Below are positions 1-6,803 of a stretch of DNA of 22,777 bases, one piece after another. A program made the translations under genes and the position numbers. Source of the stretch: Neisseria lactamica NS19 (lineage in GTDB: Bacteria; Pseudomonadota; Gammaproteobacteria; Burkholderiales; Neisseriaceae); the NCBI GenBank assembly GCA_000193795.2, contig AEPI01000054.1, positions 1 through 22,777 on the forward strand. Reading direction: 5' to 3'. The first letter of the stretch is position 1. Each line of letters begins with the position of its first letter. The notes beneath the pieces were generated by a model. It saw only the letters and a program-made list of their open reading frames with translations. It was not told the DNA's origin and ran no database searches.

Positions 1-1
1 G

Positions 2-1810
2 AAACAAATTCGCAATATCGCCATCATCGCACACGTCGACCACGGCAAAACCACATTAGTCGACCAACTGCTGCGCCAATCCGGCACATTCCGCGCCAAC
101 CAGCAGGTTGACGAGCGCGTGATGGACAGCAACGACCTCGAAAAAGAACGCGGCATCACCATCCTCGCCAAAAACACCGCCATCGATTACGAAGGCTACC
201 ACATCAACATCGTCGACACGCCGGGACACGCCGACTTCGGCGGCGAAGTGGAGCGCGTTCTGGGTATGGTGGACTGCGTCGTCTTGCTGGTGGACGCGCA
301 GGAAGGCCCGATGCCGCAAACCCGTTTCGTGACCAAAAAAGCCTTGGCTTTGGGGCTGAAACCGATTGTCGTCATCAACAAAATCGACAAACCGTCCGCC
401 CGCCCGAGCTGGGTTATCGACCAGACTTTCGAGCTGTTCGACAACTTGGGCGCAACCGACGAGCAGTTGGACTTCCCGATTGTCTACGCTTCCGGTTTGT
501 CCGGTTTCGCCAAGCTGGAAGAAACCGACGAGAGCAGCGACATGCGCCCGCTGTTCGACACCATCCTAAAACACACGCCGGCACCGAGCGGCAGCGCGGA
601 CGAACCGCTGCAACTGCAAATTTCCCAACTCGACTACGACAACTACACCGGCCGCCTCGGCATCGGTCGTATCTTGAACGGACGTATCAAACCCGGCCAA
701 GTCGTTGCCGTGATGAACCACGAGCAGCAAATCGCCCAAGGCCGCATCAACCAGCTTTTGGGTTTCAAAGGCTTGGAACGCGTACCGCTTGAAGAAGCCG
801 AAGCCGGCGACATCGTGATTATTTCCGGGATCGAAGACATCGGCATCGGCGTAACCATTACCGATAAAGACAATCCTAAAGGCTTGCCTATGTTGAGCGT
901 GGACGAGCCGACCCTGACGATGGACTTTATGGTCAACACCAGCCCGCTGGCGGGTACAGAAGGCAAATTCGTAACCAGCCGCCAAATCCGCGACCGCCTG
1001 CAAAAAGAATTGCTGACCAACGTCGCCCTGCGCGTGGAAGATACCGCCGATGCCGACGTGTTCCGCGTATCCGGGCGCGGCGAATTGCACCTGACCATTT
1101 TGTTGGAAAATATGCGCCGCGAAGGCTACGAACTCGCCGTCGGCAAGCCGCGCGTCGTTTACCGCGACATCGATGGTCAAAAATGCGAACCTTATGAAAA
1201 CCTGACCGTGGACGTACCCGACGACAACCAAGGCGCGGTAATGGAAGAACTCGGCCGCCGCCGTGGCGAACTGACCAATATGGAAAGCGACGGCAACGGC
1301 CGCACCCGCCTCGAATACCATATTCCCGCGCGCGGCTTAATCGGTTTCCAAGGCGAATTCATGACCCTGACGCGCGGTGTCGGTCTGATGAGCCACGTGT
1401 TCGACGACTACGCGCCCGTCAAACCCGATATGCCCGGCCGCCACAACGGCGTGCTGGTGTCCCAAGAGCAGGGCGAGGCGGTTGCTTACGCCTTGTGGAA
1501 CTTGGAAGACCGCGGCCGTATGTTCGTATCGCCCAACGACAAAATTTACGAAGGCATGATTATCGGTATCCACAGCCGCGACAACGATTTGGTCGTCAAT
1601 CCGCTTAAAGGCAAAAAACTCACCAACATCCGCGCCAGCGGCACCGACGAAGCCGTGCGCCTGACCACGCCGATCAAACTGACGCTGGAAGGCGCGGTCG
1701 AGTTTATCGATGATGACGAACTCGTTGAAATCACGCCGCAGTCCATCCGCCTGCGTAAGCGTTACCTGAGCGAACTGGAACGCCGCCGCCATTTTAAAAA
1801 GCTGGATTGA
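2..1810 (+). CDS. typA: Translational GTPase TypA/BipA (first codon outside the window)
   Basis: Ribosome-binding GTPase of the EF-G/LepA family, involved in ribosome assembly and stress or cold adaptation in the cytoplasm. The frame is open from position 2, and base 1 (G) fits the last base of an ATG, giving a protein of about 603 residues, the usual family length. Visible G motifs are G1 AHVDHGKTT (residues 11-19), switch I with EKERGITI (about 49-56), G3 DTPGHADFGGEV and G4 NKID. After the GTPase domain come the beta-barrel domain 2, the EF-G III/V-like domains (for example RVSGRGELHLTILLENMRREG, and IPARGLIGFQGEF) and the BipA-specific C-terminal domain ending in RRRHFKKLD. A GTG at 119 would lose the P-loop and is not the real start. 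A DUS-hairpin terminator follows 33 bases after the stop. This is host chromosome, not phage. Confidence 0.97.
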   Translation, partial: KQIRNIAIIAHVDHGKTTLVDQLLRQSGTFRANQQVDERVMDSNDLEKERGITILAKNTAIDYEGYHINIVDTPGHADFGGEVERVLGMVDCVVLLVDAQEGPMPQTRFVTKKALALGLKPIVVINKIDKPSARPSWVIDQTFELFDNLGATDEQLDFPIVYASGLSGFAKLEETDESSDMRPLFDTILKHTPAPSGSADEPLQLQISQLDYDNYTGRLGIGRILNGRIKPGQVVAVMNHEQQIAQGRINQLLGFKGLERVPLEEAEAGDIVIISGIEDIGIGVTITDKDNPKGLPMLSVDEPTLTMDFMVNTSPLAGTEGKFVTSRQIRDRLQKELLTNVALRVEDTADADVFRVSGRGELHLTILLENMRREGYELAVGKPRVVYRDIDGQKCEPYENLTVDVPDDNQGAVMEELGRRRGELTNMESDGNGRTRLEYHIPARGLIGFQGEFMTLTRGVGLMSHVFDDYAPVKPDMPGRHNGVLVSQEQGEAVAYALWNLEDRGRMFVSPNDKIYEGMIIGIHSRDNDLVVNPLKGKKLTNIRASGTDEAVRLTTPIKLTLEGAVEFIDDDELVEITPQSIRLRKRYLSELERRRHFKKLD

Positions 1811-1842
1811 TATTTACTGGATTAATGTTTAAATGATACGGG

Positions 1843-1876
1843 ATGCCGTCTGAAAAATTTCAGACGGCATTTTTTT
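1843..1876 (+). terminator. DUS inverted-repeat terminator after typA
   Basis: Two AT-DUS copies face each other: ATGCCGTCTG at 1843-1852 and CAGACGGCAT at 1861-1870, with the A/T bases between them also able to pair. A run of seven T follows (1870-1876). Paired DUS acting as rho-independent terminators is well known in Neisseria. It closes the typA transcript and also serves as an uptake signal. Confidence 0.93.
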
Positions 1877-2119
1877 ATTCGGACGGGTTTTGCATCGGTA
1901 TCCGGTGTTTTTTGAACCATTTATGCATCAGAGCAGTTGTATGAAGGCGGGCATTTGTCAGCGGGTCATTTTAATATTTCTTGAAACAAAGGTCTGTGGC
2001 TAACAAGCCGGTTTGCCATTTCCTTCCCACTGTCTCCCCTATCGTCAAACTCAGCCGTACCGAAGGCATCTGGGCATTAGGTAATACTCTTTATTTCCCT
2101 GCTTCAAGCCAAGGGATAA
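1877..2119. other. Non-coding stretch containing the host/prophage junction
   Basis: I see no credible gene here. A frame open from 1981 to 2253 has no ribosome-binding site, low-complexity composition and no family resemblance. Phage-like coding sequence starts near 2120, so the left end of the prophage probably lies in this stretch. I see no tRNA, integrase or obvious attachment repeat. The other prophage end is outside the window, so the exact boundary cannot be set. Confidence 0.45.
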
Positions 2120-2332
2120 GAAAACCAAGGAGCGCGGCTGCCGTTGCGGGCGGAAAGAGAAGATGGGGGTTTGACGCAGGGTGCGCCACGGGATGTGCAA
2201 CAGGGTTTGACTCCGAACGGCAGGGGTTTGCCCCCCGATACGGGGGCAGATAAAAATGCGGCTGCCTTGCAGGGTTTGCCCAAGTCCGCCGCCGCTGCGT
2301 CCGGCAATTCGCCAACTTATCAGCAGGGCTGA
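2120..2332 (+). pseudogene. Possible broken 5' part of the downstream unknown phage gene
   Basis: A frame is open from 2120 (after TAA at 2117) to TGA at 2330-2332. It encodes a Gly/Pro/Ala-rich stretch (for example DVQQGLTPNGRGLPPDTGAD). It is in the same frame as the ORF at 2366-3031, and the composition continues smoothly across the TGA (SPTYQQG, stop, QVLACAEGAG). I infer that both were once parts of one longer protein, broken by a nonsense change and cut at its 5' end near the prophage border. No start codon with a good Shine-Dalgarno is seen. It could also be chance coding. Confidence 0.35.
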
Positions 2333-2365
2333 CAAGTTCTGGCGTGCGCGGAAGGTGCCGGGCCT

Positions 2366-3031
2366 GTGCCCGCTGCGTCTGAAACCCCTGCCGAAAGGGA
2401 TGGCGGGAAACGTGCGCCTGCTGCGGAAAAACGCCCGGATACGGTGTTGCCGGTATCGAATCCGAAGGTTGCGGAATCGGCGAATGTGGTATCGCCCAAG
2501 CGTCGGATGTCGGATGCGGCAACCGATTTTATGCGCCGTTTGGCGGCGGACAGGCGCAATCTGGAAAAGGCTGGCGTGCGTTTGGGGGGCAACGAATACA
2601 ATTTTGCGCATACGAACCGCAAACATATTAATGCGCTTGCGGGTGTGTTGAGCAGGATGGGCAAGAGCTGGGTGTTTAAGGAGTTTGTCAATATAGCCAG
2701 TTCTTCTAATTCTGAAGAACTTGTCTTCGACATCCGCCCTTTTTTCACGGACAAGGATGCGGAAACCTTGCAGACCGGCTGTTTGTTGGAAGCCGTGCCG
2801 TCCAAGTCGGGTTGGGATTACCGCCTGGCGCAGGAAGGAAGGGCGTTGATCCGTGTGATGGCGCGGGCGCGCGATGCCGCCGCTTCTGCCGGCAAATCGG
2901 CGGGCGGCAGGACGGATGTCCGAGCAAAAGACGCGCCTGTTGCGGACAAGGCGGTTGCTGAAAAAGATGCGGCAACTGAAAAGCCGTCTCCAGATAAGGG
3001 CGGTCAGGAGCGCGGAGGCGGCGGCGTATAA
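2366..3031 (+). CDS. Unrecognised phage protein (221 residues)
   Basis: I do not recognise a family. The frame starts at a GTG without a convincing ribosome-binding site. The first about 50 residues and the last about 50 are low-complexity and charged (Ala, Lys, Asp, Gly). The middle, roughly residues 50-170, looks like a folded domain with motifs DFMRRLAADRRNLE, NRKHINALAGVLSRMGKSW and VFDIRPFFTDKDAETLQTG. Position before a RusA-type resolvase suggests the end of an early/replication module, but that is inference. The C-terminus (GGQERGGGGV) appears to run into remains of the rusA reading frame, so the last residues probably come from a deletion junction near 3005-3020. Probably a truncated, possibly inactive gene. 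Confidence 0.45.
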   Translation: MPAASETPAERDGGKRAPAAEKRPDTVLPVSNPKVAESANVVSPKRRMSDAATDFMRRLAADRRNLEKAGVRLGGNEYNFAHTNRKHINALAGVLSRMGKSWVFKEFVNIASSSNSEELVFDIRPFFTDKDAETLQTGCLLEAVPSKSGWDYRLAQEGRALIRVMARARDAAASAGKSAGGRTDVRAKDAPVADKAVAEKDAATEKPSPDKGGQERGGGGV

Positions 3032-3302
3032 GGAAATCGTCCGCCGTATCGCGCAAGAGGCGGGCGCGATGCCGTCTGAAGGCTTAGTGGCGGTGCGCCT
3101 GCGCCTGATTCCCAAGGCGAACAAGGACGGCGGCGCAAGCAAAACGGTCATCGATTTGGATAATGCCCTTAAGGTTACGCTGGACGCGCTTCAGGGCATC
3201 GCCTACGCAAACGACAAACAGGTGCGGCGCATTGCCGCAGAATATGCCGGCGAGCCGGAGCAGGGCGGCGGTTTGACGGTGGAGATAGAGGAGTTGGAAT
3301 GA
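2874..3302 (+). CDS. RusA-family Holliday junction resolvase, N-terminus lost
   Basis: From about position 3009 the product matches RusA endodeoxyribonucleases, dimeric enzymes that cut four-way DNA junctions. The segment SAEAAAYKEIVRRI matches the family's region after the first strand. The acidic catalytic pattern is present: both Asp in VIDLDN and the later Asp in YANDKQV, corresponding to D70, D72 and D91 of E. coli RusA. The family N-terminus, with its PPSxN motif (about 25-30 residues), is missing. In its place are 45 residues that are an out-of-frame reading of the upstream gene. A start at ATG 3069, inside a DUS, would leave only 77 residues. The stop overlaps the next ATG (ATGA at 3299). 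I infer deletion-born truncation; activity is doubtful although the catalytic core remains. Confidence 0.7.
   Translation: MPPLLPANRRAAGRMSEQKTRLLRTRRLLKKMRQLKSRLQIRAVRSAEAAAYKEIVRRIAQEAGAMPSEGLVAVRLRLIPKANKDGGASKTVIDLDNALKVTLDALQGIAYANDKQVRRIAAEYAGEPEQGGGLTVEIEELE
3069..3080 (+). repeat. AT-DUS inside the rusA remnant
   Basis: Exact ATGCCGTCTGAA, the 12-mer uptake sequence of meningococcus-type Neisseria. It encodes MPSE in the reading frame of the gene. A coding-embedded DUS shows the prophage has been adapted to neisserial DNA exchange. Confidence 0.95.
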
Positions 3303-3514
3303 GCGCGATACGCAAAGCCGCCAAAGGCGAGCAATGCACGCTGAATATCGCCGGCGTGTGCAATTACAACCCCGAAACAACCGTGCTGTGCCATTTCCTG
3401 GGCGAAACGCACGGGATGGGATTGAAAAGCGACGATTTGAGCGCGGGTTTCGGGTGCAGCACCTGCCCAATGCAATACGACAGACCCGACAGCGGTAGAT
3501 TTCTACAAGCCTAA
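3299..3514 (+). CDS. DUF1364 (putative nuclease-like) protein, C-terminus replaced
   Basis: Residues 1-55 match DUF1364, a small phage family of about 95 residues found near replication, recombination and packaging genes, with a Cys/His pattern suggesting metal binding. Visible are MSAIRKAAKGEQCTLNIAGV at the start, NPETTVLCHF and then GFGCSTC. The family normally continues with a HD/DG segment and a helical C-terminus. Here the sequence switches after CSTC to an unrelated tail of about 15 residues and stops at 71. From about 3489 the DNA in another frame is already portal protein, so this tail is an out-of-frame reading across a deletion joint. The start ATG overlaps the previous stop. Function in this copy is doubtful. 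Confidence 0.7.
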   Translation: MSAIRKAAKGEQCTLNIAGVCNYNPETTVLCHFLGETHGMGLKSDDLSAGFGCSTCPMQYDRPDSGRFLQA

Positions 3515-3524
3515 GACGTGGTTT

Positions 3525-6317
3525 GTGATGGGTCGGGAGATTCATCATAGCCGCCTGTTTACGTTAATCAGCCGTCCCGTCCCTGATTTGCTCAAGGCCG
3601 CCTATAACTTTGGCGGCGTGAGTATGTCGCAGTTGATGATGCCGTATGTTGACCGATGGTTGCGAACGGTTGATTCAGTAAGCGACTTACTACATAGCTT
3701 CTCGCTGTCAGGCATCAAGACAGATATGTCGACTATCCTGTCAGGCGGTTGCGATGAAGAAGTCAATATGACCTTACGCGCGGAAGTATATAACCGCTTC
3801 AGAGACAATCGCGGCTTGATGATGTTGGATAAGGATAACGAAGAGTTCTTCCAATTCAATACGCCATTGAGCGGCTTGGATGCCCTGTTGGCACAAGCGC
3901 AGGAACAGTTGGCAATGCCCAGCCATACGCCGCTTGTGAAGCTGTTGGGCGTAACGCCTAGCGGATTAAACGCAAGCAGTGAGGGCGAGATAGACGTTTA
4001 TTACGACTATATCAAGGCGCTTCAAGAGAATATTTTGCGTGACCCACTGGATAAGGTGTTAAAGCTGGTTCAGCTTCATCTATTCGGCGAGGTTGACGAT
4101 TCCATTACATTCTCATTTGTGCCTTTGGCGCAAATGGACGAATCGCAGCTTGCCACCATCCGCAAGTCTGATTCAGACCGCGATGTCGCATATATTCAAG
4201 CCGGTGTTATATCGGCTGAAGAAGTACGCGGTCGGCTGGCGGGCGAGCCGGACAGCGGATATAACGGCATCGACGTGGAAGATGTGCCCGAGATGCCGTC
4301 TGAAGGCTTTTCAGACGGCCTGAACGACGGCGAAGGGGAAGAAGGCGGAGACCCCGCCGACCCAAAGCCTGAACCCGCCCAAGATGCCGAATGGGACGAA
4401 AGCAAACATCCGCGTGCGGAGAATGGGCAATTCGGCAAAGGCAGCCTGAAAGACGGCAGAGTGAATTTTCCCGAATTGTCGGGCAGCGAGATTGCCGAGC
4501 TGGCAAAAGTGCCGCTGGCGGTTACGCCGGATATGGGGCAGGGCGCAAGGAAAAAAGCTGTCGCAAAATGGATTCAAATCCATTTGCAAGGCAAGTCTGT
4601 AAAGACTTCCGACGGCAAGATGATTCAGTTCAATGCCAAAGATAGTACAGAACATTTGTCCTACGACAGCAGACGCAACCATTTACGTGCATTGGCTGTG
4701 CCACATATTGCGGATGTATTCAAAAACGGAGAAGCAAAAGGCAGGAGCGAACCCAATCACGATCACAAAGACAAAAGTATCGTAGCTTTTCATGTGTATC
4801 AGAAATGGGTAGAACTGGAAAACCAATATGGCATCTTAATGGAAGTTCAGGCTGTAGAAAGAGACAGCGGCAAGTTTGAATTTGCCGCTTATACCCACAA
4901 AATCGCAGACAAGAAAAAGGGTAACCGCTCCGGCGCAGACGACAGCGGGGAAGCTGTCCGGCACGTGGAATATGGGTTACCCGGTGCCGATAATCATACC
5001 CCCACCCAAAACCAAATGCAAGGCTGCGAGCTGTTCCGCATCCTGAAAATCACTGACCCGAAAGGCAACGATGTGAGCAAAACCTACGACGAAACCATAA
5101 CCGACAAAAACGGTCGCGATGTAACAGAAACCTATGCTGAAGGCCGCCTATCCCTCGCCCAAGACCGCTCCCTGCGCTCCTACGACCAAGACGGCAGGCT
5201 GCACGTTGAAACATCAAACATCAGCAAGGCTACGGTTAATCCGTACTACGGCAGCGAGATTCCAAACCATCAACAGCTTGGGCTTGAACCGAAAAAGGTT
5301 TACTACCTGCTGCGAGACCCTGAAGAGCTTGAAAAAGCAGTTCAGACGTTCAATAACCTGCCGCTGCTGAGTAAGCATATTCCCGTATCGGCAGACGAGC
5401 CGCAAAAGGACGTTATTGTCGGCACAACAGGAAGTGATGCCAAGTTCGAGGACGGCTATTTGAAATGTTCTCTTGCCGTTTGGGATTCTGAAGCCATTGC
5501 AGGCATTGAGAGCGGCGAGCAGATGGAGCTTTCAAGCGCGTATCGGTACACCGCCGATATGACGGCAGGCGAGTTTAACGGCATGCGCTACGACGGCGTG
5601 ATGCGCGATATTGTCGGAAACCATGTAGCCCTTGTCGATGTGGGTCGGGCGGGGCGTGATGTAGTAGTAAGCGATGCAGACCCATTTTGTGAAAGGACAG
5701 TTATGAAACTGAAAGCAGGCGCGAAAGCGCGTATTCAGGCAGCCGTGCAGCCCCTGTTGGCGCAGGATGCCGAATTGAGCCCTGACGAACTGTTGCAGGT
5801 TATCGGCTCACTGACTAACGAAGTTCAGACAGCGGAAGATGACGGCGAGGAATTGCCGCCTGAAGATGCTGAAGAAGTTGGCACTGATGAAGATGAAACT
5901 GCTGAAGATGAAGATGTTGAATCTGAATCTGAAGAAGTGGCTGCTGATGAAGATGAAACCAATGAATCTGAACAAACTCAAGAGCAACCTACACAAGCCC
6001 AAGACCGTGCAATGATGAAAATTGCAATGGACAAAGCGATTGCCAAAGCCGTTGCAGCAGAACGCAAACGCGCTCAAGCACTGGCACAAGCGCAGCGTGA
6101 TGTTGCCCACTTGGTCGGCGATGTGGCTATGGACAGCGCAGAAGATGTTTACAAATTCGCGCTTGAACAACATGGTGTAGATGTTGCCGGTGTTCACCCA
6201 TCCGCATATCGCGCAATGGTCGGCTTGATTGGCAAGTCTAAAGGCGGTATCGCTATGGACGGCGCAAATTCAGCAAGCAGGCAATTCAAAGGCTTGAACC
6301 GAATTAGAAAGGGTTAA
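3525..6317 (+). CDS. Fused portal / nuclease-like / maturation protease / scaffold protein, portal N-terminus missing
   Basis: A 930-residue fusion of head-assembly domains. Residues 1-260 match the C-terminal half of DUF1073-type portal proteins (MGREIHHSRL, YNFGGVSMSQLM, SGIKTDMSTILSG). An acidic linker with a DUS pair leads to WDESKHPRAENGQFGKG (about 290-306), a typical portal/MuF linker. Residues about 330-510 resemble the polyvalent LPD3 / barnase-EndoU-ColicinE5/D-RelE-like phage domains (LSYDSRRNHLRALAVPHI, NHDHKDKSIVAFHVYQ, EYGLPGADNHTPTQNQMQG). Residues about 545-720 are a DUF2213 prohead protease (LSKHIPVSADEP, MELSSAYRYT, GNHVALVDVGRAG). Residues 727-930 are acidic then coiled, scaffold-like. 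Portal-frame similarity begins before the GTG, at about 3495 (DFYKPKTWFVMG), without a start codon or Shine-Dalgarno, so the first part of the portal was lost by deletion together with the terminases. The intact remainder may still be translated from GTG 3525 or ATG 3528. Confidence 0.8.
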   Translation: MMGREIHHSRLFTLISRPVPDLLKAAYNFGGVSMSQLMMPYVDRWLRTVDSVSDLLHSFSLSGIKTDMSTILSGGCDEEVNMTLRAEVYNRFRDNRGLMMLDKDNEEFFQFNTPLSGLDALLAQAQEQLAMPSHTPLVKLLGVTPSGLNASSEGEIDVYYDYIKALQENILRDPLDKVLKLVQLHLFGEVDDSITFSFVPLAQMDESQLATIRKSDSDRDVAYIQAGVISAEEVRGRLAGEPDSGYNGIDVEDVPEMPSEGFSDGLNDGEGEEGGDPADPKPEPAQDAEWDESKHPRAENGQFGKGSLKDGRVNFPELSGSEIAELAKVPLAVTPDMGQGARKKAVAKWIQIHLQGKSVKTSDGKMIQFNAKDSTEHLSYDSRRNHLRALAVPHIADVFKNGEAKGRSEPNHDHKDKSIVAFHVYQKWVELENQYGILMEVQAVERDSGKFEFAAYTHKIADKKKGNRSGADDSGEAVRHVEYGLPGADNHTPTQNQMQGCELFRILKITDPKGNDVSKTYDETITDKNGRDVTETYAEGRLSLAQDRSLRSYDQDGRLHVETSNISKATVNPYYGSEIPNHQQLGLEPKKVYYLLRDPEELEKAVQTFNNLPLLSKHIPVSADEPQKDVIVGTTGSDAKFEDGYLKCSLAVWDSEAIAGIESGEQMELSSAYRYTADMTAGEFNGMRYDGVMRDIVGNHVALVDVGRAGRDVVVSDADPFCERTVMKLKAGAKARIQAAVQPLLAQDAELSPDELLQVIGSLTNEVQTAEDDGEELPPEDAEEVGTDEDETAEDEDVESESEEVAADEDETNESEQTQEQPTQAQDRAMMKIAMDKAIAKAVAAERKRAQALAQAQRDVAHLVGDVAMDSAEDVYKFALEQHGVDVAGVHPSAYRAMVGLIGKSKGGIAMDGANSASRQFKGLNRIRKG
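4293..4321 (+). repeat. In-frame DUS hairpin in the portal linker
   Basis: AT-DUS ATGCCGTCTGAA at 4293-4304 faces an inverted AG-DUS TTCAGACGGCCT at 4310-4321. A 10-bp stem and 5-base loop are possible. It is translated as MPSEGFSDGL, at the end of the portal domain and before the acidic linker of the fusion protein. Confidence 0.92.
5703..6317 (+). CDS. Nested scaffold protein started inside the fusion ORF
   Basis: An in-frame ATG at 5703 (residue 727 of the large ORF) is preceded by AAAGGA at a proper spacing (GAAAGGACAGTTATG). This would yield a separate 204-residue protein starting MKLKAGAKARIQAAV. It sits just after the DUF2213 protease domain. It carries a long Asp/Glu-rich segment (about 45-100) and then a Lys/Ala/Gln-rich helical region (MDKAIAKAVAAERKRAQALA), typical of capsid scaffolds. 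The layout resembles lambda C/Nu3, where the scaffold is made from an internal start in the protease gene and shares its C-terminus. The ribosome-binding site and frame are seen; the scaffold role is inferred from position and composition. Confidence 0.6.
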   Translation: MKLKAGAKARIQAAVQPLLAQDAELSPDELLQVIGSLTNEVQTAEDDGEELPPEDAEEVGTDEDETAEDEDVESESEEVAADEDETNESEQTQEQPTQAQDRAMMKIAMDKAIAKAVAAERKRAQALAQAQRDVAHLVGDVAMDSAEDVYKFALEQHGVDVAGVHPSAYRAMVGLIGKSKGGIAMDGANSASRQFKGLNRIRKG

Positions 6318-6320
6318 AAC

Positions 6321-6800
6321 ATGCCATTCCAAAAAGTAGTAAATCCATATCAAGCCCCTGCCGTTGCAGGGGATTTTGCTTCTGCAAACCCTAACGCCTC
6401 TATGTTGGCCGGCGAGGGTGCTTTGGTTGCAGGTGATGCAGGCGTTACTGTCGGCGTATTTGCTTGGGCAGATGCAGACGGCAAAGTAAGCAACAAGAAA
6501 GCAACCGGCGGCCGTATCGGCTTTGTACATCGTGAACAACAAGCAAGCATGACCGGCTTCTTGGATGAACAAGGTAATACCATCCTGAAAGGCCAAGCTA
6601 TGACGCTGATGACAGGCGGCGACTTTTGGGCGCACTTCCCCGCCGGTGCCGTTATCGGTCAAAACGTATTTGCCAAAGATACTGACGGCACATTGAAATC
6701 ATCCGCCTCTGCTGCTGAATCAGGCTATACCCTGACTAAATTCAAGGTTGCCTCTACTGCCGGCGCAGGCGAATTGGCGAAAATCACATCTTGGGAGTAA
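6321..6800 (+). CDS. Capsid cement/decoration protein (gp24-like)
   Basis: A 159-residue protein directly between the scaffold and the major capsid gene, where myophages and podophages of this type carry a small structural cement protein that sits on the capsid surface. The start ATG has an AAAGGG Shine-Dalgarno and begins 3 bases after the previous stop. The sequence is Gly/Ala/Thr-rich and predicted mostly beta, with VGVFAWADADGKVSNKKATG, GRIGFVHREQQA and TLMTGGDFWAHFPAGAVIGQ, consistent with the Gp24-like cement family. No signal peptide or catalytic motif is seen. The family call rests on recall of the motif and on gene order. Confidence 0.7.
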   Translation: MPFQKVVNPYQAPAVAGDFASANPNASMLAGEGALVAGDAGVTVGVFAWADADGKVSNKKATGGRIGFVHREQQASMTGFLDEQGNTILKGQAMTLMTGGDFWAHFPAGAVIGQNVFAKDTDGTLKSSASAAESGYTLTKFKVASTAGAGELAKITSWE

Positions 6801-6803
6801 CGC

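Noticed and set aside
566..1321. Minus-strand frame of 251 codons in typA
   Set aside because: Shadow of a highly conserved host gene.
1981..2253. Possible 90-residue gene in the host/prophage gap
   Set aside because: TTG start, no Shine-Dalgarno, odd composition, and it overlaps a more plausible frame.
2330..2332. TGA as a selenocysteine codon or programmed readthrough site
   Set aside because: No SECIS-like hairpin follows and the region is otherwise decayed; a nonsense mutation is simpler.
2051..3151. Long minus-strand frame (366 codons)
   Set aside because: Arg/Pro/Ser-rich product with no family resemblance, opposite to the RusA and unknown phage frames; a GC-rich shadow.
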